Source: Candidatus Scybalomonas excrementavium (GTDB lineage: Bacteria; Bacillota; Clostridia; Lachnospirales; Lachnospiraceae). From it: a DNA stretch of 5,084 nt. Below the pieces are notes generated by a model. That model had not been told where the DNA came from. It ran no database searches and was given only the letters and a program-made list of their open reading frames with translations. Within the stretch, counting starts at the first letter, position 1, and every line of letters starts with the position of its first letter. The stretch is from positions 1-5,084 of the forward strand of contig JADIML010000063.1 of assembly GCA_017694765.1 (NCBI GenBank), in the 5' to 3' direction. Shown here in pieces: positions 1 to 5,084 of the stretch. The position numbers were made by a program, and so were the translations under genes.

Positions 1-1
1 C

Positions 2-1030
2 TCTCGTGTAGCCTATGCTGCTGGAGACGATAATGTCATGGAATTTGGTCTTCGAAGAGCCCAAGGTCCAGATGCTGGTATTTATGGCGCTAGAGCCGCT
101 GTTATCGGTGGTTGTATTGGTACTTCCAATGTATTATGTGGACAAAAATTTGATATTCCAATTTTAGGAACCCATGCTCACAGTTGGATTATGAGCTTTG
201 ATAGCGAGTATGATGCTTTTTATCGCTATGCGTCCTATTATCCAAATAACTGTATTTTACTTGTAGACACTTATGATACTTTAAAATCTGGCGTTCCAAA
301 TGCTATTAAAGTATTCCAAAAGAAAAAAGAAGAAGGAATTCCTCTTACACGCTACGGAATTCGCCTTGATAGTGGTGACCTTGCCTACCTTTCTAAAAAA
401 GCTAGAAAAATGCTAGATGAAGCAGGTTTCCATGATGCTATTATTACCGCTTCTAGTGATTTAGATGAATATCTCATTCATAGTTTAAAGACACAAGGTG
501 CTGCTATCGATTCTTGGGGCGTTGGAACAAACTTAATTACTTCTGCTGATTGCCCAGCTTTTGGTGGTGTTTATAAATTAGCTGGTATTCGTTATGAAAA
601 TGAAACAGAATTTACACCTAAAATTAAAATTTCTGAAAATCCAGCGAAAGTAACAAATCCAGGAAATAAAACCGTTTATCGTATTTATGCAAAAGATACT
701 GGTAAAATACGTGCCGATCTTATCGCTCTTGTTGACGAACAATATGATGAAACAAAAGATTTAAAAATCTTCGATCCAGACGCTACTTGGAAAAAAACGA
801 CGTTACAAGGTGGCACTTATACAATCAAAGAACTTCTCGTACCAGTTTTCTTAAAAGGGCAATGTGTCTATGAATCTCCAAAGGTTATGGAAATCCGTGA
901 CTATTGTAAACAGCAATTAAATACTCTTTGGGACGAATCCAGACGTTTTGTAAATCCACAAGAAGTTTATGTAGACTTATCCAAACCTCTGTTTGATTTA
1001 AAAAATCAGTTATTAAATGAAGAATCATAA
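2..1030 (+). CDS. pncB: Nicotinate phosphoribosyltransferase, 5'-truncated by window edge
   Basis: Makes nicotinate mononucleotide from nicotinate and PRPP with ATP hydrolysis (EC 6.3.4.21), the entry step of the Preiss-Handler NAD salvage route; cytoplasmic. The frame is open from base 2, so 12 further residues precede the first visible ATG at base 38, which is internal. The visible 342 residues are the C-terminal part of a family usually about 480-490 residues long in Firmicutes, so roughly 140 are missing. Family signatures, numbered in the visible part: FGLRRAQG near residue 15, IGTSN near 40, GTHAHSW at 56-62 (region of the histidine that is phosphorylated in this family), LLVDTYD near 87, RLDSGDL at 121-127 and GVGTNL at 173-178 (phosphoribosyl-binding side), then PAFGGVYKL. 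The C-terminal end (KPLFDLKNQLL) is also typical, and the gene ends in TAA. No frameshift is seen. It converges on the - strand genes. The family call is secure; promoter and start lie outside the window. Confidence 0.96.
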   Translation, partial: SRVAYAAGDDNVMEFGLRRAQGPDAGIYGARAAVIGGCIGTSNVLCGQKFDIPILGTHAHSWIMSFDSEYDAFYRYASYYPNNCILLVDTYDTLKSGVPNAIKVFQKKKEEGIPLTRYGIRLDSGDLAYLSKKARKMLDEAGFHDAIITASSDLDEYLIHSLKTQGAAIDSWGVGTNLITSADCPAFGGVYKLAGIRYENETEFTPKIKISENPAKVTNPGNKTVYRIYAKDTGKIRADLIALVDEQYDETKDLKIFDPDATWKKTTLQGGTYTIKELLVPVFLKGQCVYESPKVMEIRDYCKQQLNTLWDESRRFVNPQEVYVDLSKPLFDLKNQLLNEES

Positions 1031-1056
1031 TTTCTTATGAAATGATTATGAAACAC

Positions 1057-1092
1057 AAAAGGGACTGCTGCATTTCGCAACAGTCCCTTTGA
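1057..1092. terminator. Hairpin terminator between convergent pncB and the small acidic gene
   Basis: Bases 1058-1067 (AAAGGGACTG) pair perfectly with 1081-1090 (CAGTCCCTTT). An inner stem 1069-1071/1077-1079 closes a five-base loop. The hairpin lies 27 bases after the pncB stop and 24 bases after the stop of the - strand gene, so it can serve both. In the - strand RNA the one internal mismatch (1068/1080) becomes a U-G pair, giving a continuous 14-pair stem followed by TTTTGTGTTT. In the + strand RNA it stays a C-A mismatch and the tail TTTGATTTCTT is interrupted. It is therefore probably bidirectional but better for - strand transcripts. Efficiency is inferred, not shown. Confidence 0.85.
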
Positions 1093-1114
1093 TTTCTTAA
1101 TATTAATATATTGT

Positions 1115-1489
1115 TCATATCTTCTCCATTCTTGGAAAATCAGAAGTAAATACATCAATCACATGATCGATTCCAATGATTAGAAAGTGTATGATTTCAT
1201 CTTCTAAATCCTCTAGATCGTTACAAAAATCTTTTAATTCTTTCGTACAATGGCTGTAATAAAATGGATAATAGTCTTGTTCTTGTTCAATCCAAACACT
1301 TGGCTTATAACTTTCTAATGTGTTCCGATACGAATAAACCGTATCTTCAAATACTAATCGGACTCTATTTTTTTCTTCTGTCTCTTCCTCTAAAATAATT
1401 TCTAACCCCTCATGCTTCCACTGAATATCTTCAATAAAAAAAGATGAGGTAACTGGAAATTCCATATCCCACTTTTGAAAATTTACCAT
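1115..1489 (-). CDS. Small acidic protein of unknown function (124 aa)
   Basis: I do not recognise the family. From the ATG at 1489 the product is 124 residues, soluble, with no signal peptide or clear membrane segment. It is strongly acidic (29 Asp/Glu against 11 Lys/Arg) and rich in aromatic residues (about 20 Phe, Trp and Tyr). The N-terminal half (about 1-70) alternates hydrophobic and polar residues as in a beta-sheet, with an acidic run EEETEE at 34-39. The middle has a YYPFYY cluster at 73-78. A helix-like acidic stretch (DLEDLEDE, 91-98) is followed by a hydrophobic segment, HFLIIGIDHVIDVF, at 101-114. Cys81 and Cys89 are the only cysteines. The start was chosen because an AGGGAG ribosome site sits 9 bases upstream; a longer frame opening at a TTG (1543) would begin inside a terminator loop. 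The gene lies after the glucan operon terminator, so it is probably not a full member of that operon. An immunity-like or other small accessory role is possible but unsupported. Confidence 0.75.
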   Translation of the reverse strand: MVNFQKWDMEFPVTSSFFIEDIQWKHEGLEIILEEETEEKNRVRLVFEDTVYSYRNTLESYKPSVWIEQEQDYYPFYYSHCTKELKDFCNDLEDLEDEIIHFLIIGIDHVIDVFTSDFPRMEKI

Positions 1490-1498
1490 TCTATCTCT

Positions 1499-1503
1499 CT
1501 CCC
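1499..1503 (-). promoter_or_regulatory. Ribosome binding site of the small acidic gene
   Basis: The - strand reads AGGGAGAGAGATAGA directly before the ATG at 1489. The GGGAG core is 9 bases from the start codon. This site decides the start, since the in-frame TTG further upstream at 1543 would need translation to begin within the terminator hairpin. Confidence 0.7.
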
Positions 1504-1513
1504 TATTCCTTCT

Positions 1514-1543
1514 ATCATTAGAAAAACAGAGGTAGATTATCAA
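1514..1543 (-). promoter_or_regulatory. Possible sigma-A promoter overlapping the terminator
   Basis: On the - strand, TTGATA (1543-1538; 5 of 6 to the -35 consensus) is followed after 18 bases by AATGAT (1519-1514; 4 of 6 to the -10 consensus). Transcription would start near 1507, leaving a leader of under 20 bases before the ATG at 1489. The -35 element lies in the loop and 3' arm of the upstream terminator. The -10 match is weak, so this is a candidate only; read-through from the upstream operon is the alternative source of transcript. Confidence 0.25.
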
Positions 1544-1558
1544 AATAACCTACCTCTA
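1521..1558 (-). terminator. Rho-independent terminator of the glgP-malQ-GH13 operon
   Basis: In the - strand RNA, 1557-1545 (AGAGGTAGGTTAT) pairs with 1540-1528 (ATAATCTACCTCT), 13 pairs including one G-U, around the four-base loop TTTG. A run of five T residues follows (GTTTTTC, 1527-1521). The stem begins 22 bases after the stop codon of the GH13 gene. The T run lies on the - strand side only, so the direction is clear. It marks the likely end of the glucan-degradation transcript. Confidence 0.88.
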
Positions 1559-1579
1559 TGCTAATAATAGAACTAACGT

Positions 1580-3352
1580 TTATTCTATATTATCTTCTCT
1601 TTTTCTACGAATTAAAGTTCCATTTTCACCTAGAACACCGTCTACATAGTTTCTTGCAAATAAAATTTCGCCTTCTTGTTTCACTTGTATAGCATCTTTG
1701 GAACAGTTTAAAAGAACCTCTAACTTTCTTCCATTTTTATCCAATTTCATATATTCCACACAACGCTTATTGGAATATTGCTGTGGAAAATGAAAATAAA
1801 GACTTCGACATGATTCTTCTGTCTTACGAAGTTCAATGAGTGTTTGTATCGTCTGCATTTTCTCTTGGTTATCCTGAAGCTCTATTTCTTCCCAAGGCAT
1901 ACATCTTCGACAATCTGGATCGTGTCCACCTTCCATGGCAATTTCTGTTCCATAATAAATACAAGGGCTTCCTGGCATTGTAAATAAAATGGCAAGTTGC
2001 TGATAAAAGATATCTAAATTTTGAACACGATTCATCAAACGCTCTGTATCATGAGAATCAAGTAGGTTAAAGATAACATTATTATTTTGCTGCATATACA
2101 TCGTATAGCAACGATTGATCATATATTCAAATTCGGAATTATCCATTGTGGTATCAAGGAAGAAATCGTGAATTCCACTCATTAATGGATAATTCATAAC
2201 GGAATCATATTCATCTCCTTGTAACCATTGACTGGCATCATGCCAAATTTCTCCAAGCAAATATAAATCTGGCTTAATTCCATGAAGATGTTTTCGAATC
2301 CGTTTTAAAAAATAATGAGAAACTTCATTTCCTACATCAAATCGAATTCCATCAATGTCAAACTCTAAAATCCAATTTTCACATACTTTACAAAAATACT
2401 CAATGACTTCTTCATTGTTCGTATTGAGCTTAGGCATTTGATCGGCAAAAGCAAAGGAATAAAATCTTCCATCTCTTGTACTGGCTCTTTTTTCTATATT
2501 TTCCCAATCCTGAATCATAAACCAGTTGGCATACTTAGATTGTTCTTTCTTTTCTAACACATCTAGCCATGGAGCAAATTTTGTTCCACAATGGTTAAAT
2601 ACAGCATCTACCATAACTTTAATTCCATGCTCATGTGCTTCTTTTACAAGCCTTGCAAATTCTTCATTGGTTCCAAAACAAGGATCAATTTTTGTATAAT
2701 CTCTCGTATCATATTTATGATTGGACTCTGCTTCCATAATCGGATTTAAATAAATTCCAGTAATGCCAAGCTCTTGTAGATAAGTAAGTTTTTGTCGAAT
2801 CCCTTCTAAATTTCCTCCAAATCGTTCTTCATTGGTAACAGCGCCTGTTCTCCAAGGAGTTACATTATTTTCTTCCTCCCCTTCTTTTTCGCCTCTACAA
2901 AAACGATCGGGAAAAATCTGATACCAAATCGTATCGTTTACCCAATCCGGTGTCCGATTTACATCTGCTGGATTCATCCATGGAACTGTAAAGCATTGTA
3001 ACATTCTTCCGTCTGTTTCCAACTGTTCTTTCGTAAGAAATCCATCTTCAAAGTAATACCATGTTTCAGAATCCGTCTGTAACTCAAAATAGTATTTACA
3101 ACGTTTATACTTCGGAACTAACGTAGTTGTCCACCAAATTTGGTGTTTCAAACGTTTCTTAAAGCAAACTTCTTCTCTGATTCCAGTCCACTTTTCGCTT
3201 CCTCCAAGTATTCCTGCTTCAAACGGGTCTCCATAATAGAGGAAGACCCGTTTTACATCATATCCTGTTTTTAAGTTGATAATCAATTCCTTTTCATTCA
3301 AAGCGTAACTCATCTGCTCTGAAGTTTTATGATAAATTCCTGCAAATTCCAT
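1580..3352 (-). CDS. GH13 neopullulanase / cyclomaltodextrinase-type alpha-glucosidic hydrolase
   Basis: A 590-residue enzyme that should hydrolyse maltodextrins, cyclodextrins or pullulan-like oligosaccharides in the cytoplasm (no signal peptide). Residues 1 to about 125 form a beta-rich N-terminal domain, consistent in place and size with the CBM34 domain of GH13_20 enzymes. The catalytic barrel starts near 136 (WVNDTIWYQIFPDRF). Visible motifs: region I DAVFNH 249-254; MPKLN 306-310, a signature of the neopullulanase subfamily; region II GIRFDVGNEV 335-344 with nucleophile Asp339; region III GEIWHD 367-372 with acid/base Glu368; region IV LLDSHDTER 430-438 with His434 and Asp435. NHKYDT (211-216) and DPDCRRCMPW (478-487) also fit. 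The catalytic triad is intact and the length is normal (family about 580-595). A C-terminal beta domain follows from about 510. An AAGGAG site lies 6 bases before the ATG, and the gene follows malQ by 12 bases. Whether it is best called neopullulanase, cyclomaltodextrinase or maltogenic amylase cannot be told from sequence alone. Confidence 0.93.
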   Translation of the reverse strand: MEFAGIYHKTSEQMSYALNEKELIINLKTGYDVKRVFLYYGDPFEAGILGGSEKWTGIREEVCFKKRLKHQIWWTTTLVPKYKRCKYYFELQTDSETWYYFEDGFLTKEQLETDGRMLQCFTVPWMNPADVNRTPDWVNDTIWYQIFPDRFCRGEKEGEEENNVTPWRTGAVTNEERFGGNLEGIRQKLTYLQELGITGIYLNPIMEAESNHKYDTRDYTKIDPCFGTNEEFARLVKEAHEHGIKVMVDAVFNHCGTKFAPWLDVLEKKEQSKYANWFMIQDWENIEKRASTRDGRFYSFAFADQMPKLNTNNEEVIEYFCKVCENWILEFDIDGIRFDVGNEVSHYFLKRIRKHLHGIKPDLYLLGEIWHDASQWLQGDEYDSVMNYPLMSGIHDFFLDTTMDNSEFEYMINRCYTMYMQQNNNVIFNLLDSHDTERLMNRVQNLDIFYQQLAILFTMPGSPCIYYGTEIAMEGGHDPDCRRCMPWEEIELQDNQEKMQTIQTLIELRKTEESCRSLYFHFPQQYSNKRCVEYMKLDKNGRKLEVLLNCSKDAIQVKQEGEILFARNYVDGVLGENGTLIRRKREDNIE

Positions 3353-3358
3353 GCTAGT

Positions 3359-3364
3359 CTCCTT
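3359..3364 (-). promoter_or_regulatory. Ribosome binding site of the GH13 gene, abutting the malQ stop
   Basis: The - strand reads TAAAAGGAGACTAGCATG: the malQ stop codon TAA (3367-3365) is followed at once by AAGGAG and, 6 bases later, by the GH13 start codon. A ribosome ending malQ would cover this site, which suggests translational coupling of the two genes. The coupling is an inference from the spacing. Confidence 0.85.
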
Positions 3365-4834
3365 TTATTTTCGGAATGTCATCAAGTTTTTATATTTCGC
3401 TAATTTCTTTTCTGCTTGCTCAAAGCTAGGCATTCTCCATTCCCAGTTTGGGGAACCAACTGTTCCTGGTGTATTAATATGCCCTTCTTTTCCTTGTCCT
3501 AAAATATCTGCCATTGGGATAATGGCATATTCTGCCTTGCTTTTGAAAATATAAGCTAACATTCTGTCAGTAAGACTTCCATGTTTGAATCCTTTTTTTG
3601 TAAGGAATCGGCGCACTTTTCTCTTTTGTGCAAACGTTAGATTTTGGTACCATTCCATTAAAGTATCGTTATCATGGGTTCCTGTATAGACAATGGTATT
3701 TTCCATATCTTCTGCAAGGTCATAGGCATATTTTCCTGCTGTTTCCATAGAGAAAATTTGAATTTTCATTCCTTTTAAATGATAATGATCTTTTAATTCT
3801 AAAACTTCTTCGCGTAAATCCCCTAGATCTTCTGCTACAAGATTTACTTGTGGTAACTTGGCATATAAGGTATCAATCACTTCATATCCCGGTGCTTCAA
3901 TCCACTCTCCTTCAATGGCTGTTGGACAAGAAGCTGGAATTTTCCAGAACGTATCAAAGGCACGGAAATGGTCAATACGAATAATGTCAAATAGCTTACT
4001 ACTATATCCGATTCTATCTACCCAAAATTGATATTCATTTTCTTTTAAATAATCCCAATCATAAATTGGATTTCCCCATCGTTGTCCAGTAGCACTAAAA
4101 TAATCTGGTGGTACTCCTGCAATAAAAGTTGGGTGTCCATCTTCATCTAAAAGGAAGTTTTTCTTTCCACTCCATACATCGACAGAGTCTACTCCTACAT
4201 AAAATGGAACGTCCCCCATGACTTCAATTCCACAAGCATTTGCTTTTTCTTTTAATTGCATCCACTGACGGTAAAAACAATATTGTAAAAAGCATTGATA
4301 CTGTACTTCTTGTTTCGTATCTTCTGATAGCTCTGTTCTTGTCTCTGGCCAAACTTTGTCTTCTTGTTTCCATTCATTCCAACAAATGCCACCATTTTGA
4401 GCTTTTAAAGCACGAAAAACGCCATACTCATATACCCAATCTTGTTCCATGAACTTTTGATAAGTTTCTTCTTTTTCTCTTCCTTGCATTTGAAAGTTCT
4501 CAAATGCCTGACGTAAATAAGGTTCTTTAAAACTTCTCACACTATCATAATCTACACTTGTAGCGTTTTCTTGGAATGATACTGGAAGTTCTTTTAAAAG
4601 TCCCTCTTCTTTTAAAAGTTCTAAACTAATATAAAGTTCATCTCCTGCACAAGAGGAATACGGCTGATATGGGGAATTCCCATATCCAACCGGATTCAGT
4701 GGTAGAAGCTGCCATATTTTCACACCATTTTCTTTTAACAAATCAATCCAGTGAAATGCTTCACTGCCCATTTCTCCTACACCCGTTTTAGAAGGTAGAG
4801 AGGATAGTGGCATTAAAATTCCTGTTTTCCTCAT
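3365..4834 (-). CDS. malQ: 4-alpha-glucanotransferase (amylomaltase, GH77)
   Basis: Transfers alpha-1,4-glucan segments between maltodextrins (EC 2.4.1.25), turning short oligosaccharides into longer chains that phosphorylase can attack plus free glucose; cytoplasmic. The product is 489 residues from the ATG at 4834, normal for the compact bacterial form. Motifs, numbered from that ATG: WQLLPLNPVGYGNSPYQPYS at 41-60, typical of GH77; GDVPFYV near 207; the acceptor-side loop FSATGQRWGNPIYDW at 246-260; RIDHFR at 286-291 with nucleophile Asp288; AEDLG at 334-338 with acid/base Glu335; GTHDNDT at 385-391 with His387 and stabilising Asp388; GSPNWEWRMP near the end. All catalytic residues are present. 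AAGGAG sits 8 bases before this ATG; a GTG one codon upstream (4837) is only 5 bases from it and is less likely. It lies 43 bases after glgP with no hairpin between and 12 bases before the GH13 gene, so an operon is likely. The polypeptide ends MTFRK-stop. Confidence 0.97.
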   Translation of the reverse strand: MRKTGILMPLSSLPSKTGVGEMGSEAFHWIDLLKENGVKIWQLLPLNPVGYGNSPYQPYSSCAGDELYISLELLKEEGLLKELPVSFQENATSVDYDSVRSFKEPYLRQAFENFQMQGREKEETYQKFMEQDWVYEYGVFRALKAQNGGICWNEWKQEDKVWPETRTELSEDTKQEVQYQCFLQYCFYRQWMQLKEKANACGIEVMGDVPFYVGVDSVDVWSGKKNFLLDEDGHPTFIAGVPPDYFSATGQRWGNPIYDWDYLKENEYQFWVDRIGYSSKLFDIIRIDHFRAFDTFWKIPASCPTAIEGEWIEAPGYEVIDTLYAKLPQVNLVAEDLGDLREEVLELKDHYHLKGMKIQIFSMETAGKYAYDLAEDMENTIVYTGTHDNDTLMEWYQNLTFAQKRKVRRFLTKKGFKHGSLTDRMLAYIFKSKAEYAIIPMADILGQGKEGHINTPGTVGSPNWEWRMPSFEQAEKKLAKYKNLMTFRK

Positions 4835-4842
4835 CACACATT

Positions 4843-4848
4843 CTCCTT
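4843..4848 (-). promoter_or_regulatory. Ribosome binding site of malQ
   Basis: The - strand reads ATAAGGAGAATGTGTGATG. The AAGGAG core is 8 bases from the ATG at 4834 and 5 from the GTG at 4837, so it favours the ATG. A further ATG at 4841-4839 overlaps the spacer but is in another frame and too close to the site. The 43-base glgP-malQ gap is purine-rich on this strand and shows no terminator or promoter. Confidence 0.75.
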
Positions 4849-4877
4849 ATCTTATATCTTTTTGTCTTTTATTTCTT

Positions 4878-5084
4878 TTATAAATGCCAAATGTCATTGT
4901 TATATTCTTCGATTGTTCTATCAGAAGAGAAGAATCCTGCTTTTGCAATATTGACAAGCATCTTTTTCTCCCAAGATTTTTCATCTTCATAATCTTCTAA
5001 CATACGTTCTTTTGTCTTAATATAATCTTTCACATCTAAAAGAGTCATAAACCAGTCTTTTCCTACGATTTCTTTATGAAGTCT
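4878..5084 (-). CDS. glgP: Glycogen/maltodextrin phosphorylase, C-terminal end only
   Basis: The last 68 codons and TAA stop of a GT35 alpha-glucan phosphorylase (EC 2.4.1.1), which releases glucose-1-phosphate from the non-reducing ends of glycogen or maltodextrin. The gene enters from the right edge, so the active site and the pyridoxal-phosphate lysine are outside the window; the family is usually about 750-820 residues. The visible part carries the family's C-terminal pattern: KDWFMTLLDVKDYI near residues 9-22, a charged helix (KERMLEDYEDEKSWEKKM, 25-42), then LVNIAKAGFFSSDRTI at 43-58 and EEYNNDIWHL at the end. The SSDRTI-EEY-IW ending is characteristic of phosphorylases. The frame is clean. 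It is the first visible gene of the likely glgP-malQ-GH13 unit; its promoter lies beyond the window. Confidence 0.93.
   Translation of the reverse strand, partial: RLHKEIVGKDWFMTLLDVKDYIKTKERMLEDYEDEKSWEKKMLVNIAKAGFFSSDRTIEEYNNDIWHL

Noticed and set aside
1490..1543. An 18-residue N-terminal extension of the small acidic protein, starting at TTG 1543.
   Set aside because: The extension starts in the terminator loop, runs through the hairpin arm and T tract, and has no ribosome site in front; the ATG at 1489 has a good one.
3147..3160. A cre-like catabolite repression site (TTCAAACGTTTCTT), 11 of 14 matches to the consensus.
   Set aside because: It lies inside the GH13 coding sequence, lacks the key outer G and C, and its bases are explained by the codons for a Lys-Arg-rich stretch.
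3351..3554. A + strand open frame of 67 codons.
   Set aside because: It is antisense to the C-terminal coding region of malQ, has no good ribosome site and encodes no recognisable protein.
4240..4452. A + strand open frame of 70 codons with a hydrophobic, membrane-like product.
   Set aside because: It is antisense inside malQ; the hydrophobic look is what the reverse strand of Lys/Glu-rich codons gives in this frame.
4835..4837. GTG one codon upstream as the malQ start.
   Set aside because: It is only 5 bases from AAGGAG, while the following ATG is at the ideal 8 bases and gives the usual MRKTGIL-type start. The difference is one residue.
4835..4877. The glgP-malQ gap as a possible promoter or terminator region.
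   Set aside because: No inverted repeat and no paired -35/-10 elements are visible; it is short and purine-rich, as expected for an intra-operon spacer.
4807..4992. A + strand open frame of 61 codons across the glgP-malQ junction.
   Set aside because: It is antisense to the clear C terminus of glgP and the malQ leader, and its Phe/Leu/Ser-rich product is a by-product of the purine-rich opposite strand.

Overview
The window looks like ordinary chromosome from a low-GC Gram-positive anaerobe, most likely a Clostridia member such as a Lachnospiraceae relative. This rests on AT-rich coding sequence, strong AAGGAG-type ribosome binding sites, short intergenic gaps, and the protein types (long-form nicotinate phosphoribosyltransferase, Firmicutes-type MalQ, GH13_20-like amylase). 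The taxonomic call is an inference from these traits; nothing in the window settles it.

Layout. Bases 2-1030 (+ strand) hold the 3' two thirds of a nicotinate phosphoribosyltransferase gene (pncB), cut by the left edge. Everything after it is on the - strand and converges on pncB. Read in the direction of transcription, from the right edge leftward: the last 68 codons of a glycogen/maltodextrin phosphorylase (glgP, 4878-5084), a 4-alpha-glucanotransferase (malQ, 3365-4834), a neopullulanase/cyclomaltodextrinase-type GH13 enzyme (1580-3352), a rho-independent terminator (about 1521-1558), a small acidic protein of unknown function (1115-1489), and a second hairpin terminator (1057-1092) shared with pncB. 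The largest gap between genes is 90 bases or less, so there is no long empty stretch.

How the genes work together. glgP, malQ and the GH13 gene look like one transcription unit for breaking down alpha-glucan inside the cell. Phosphorylase would release glucose-1-phosphate from chain ends, MalQ would rebuild short maltodextrins into chains that phosphorylase can use, and the GH13 enzyme would hydrolyse branched, cyclic or short oligosaccharides. Neither complete enzyme shows a signal peptide. pncB belongs to NAD salvage and appears to be an unrelated neighbour.

Nothing here amounts to a new biological system. The points most worth a second look are the unrecognised small acidic gene, its possible promoter overlapping the upstream terminator, and the strand bias of the two terminators, both of which form better hairpins in the - strand RNA because of G-U pairs.
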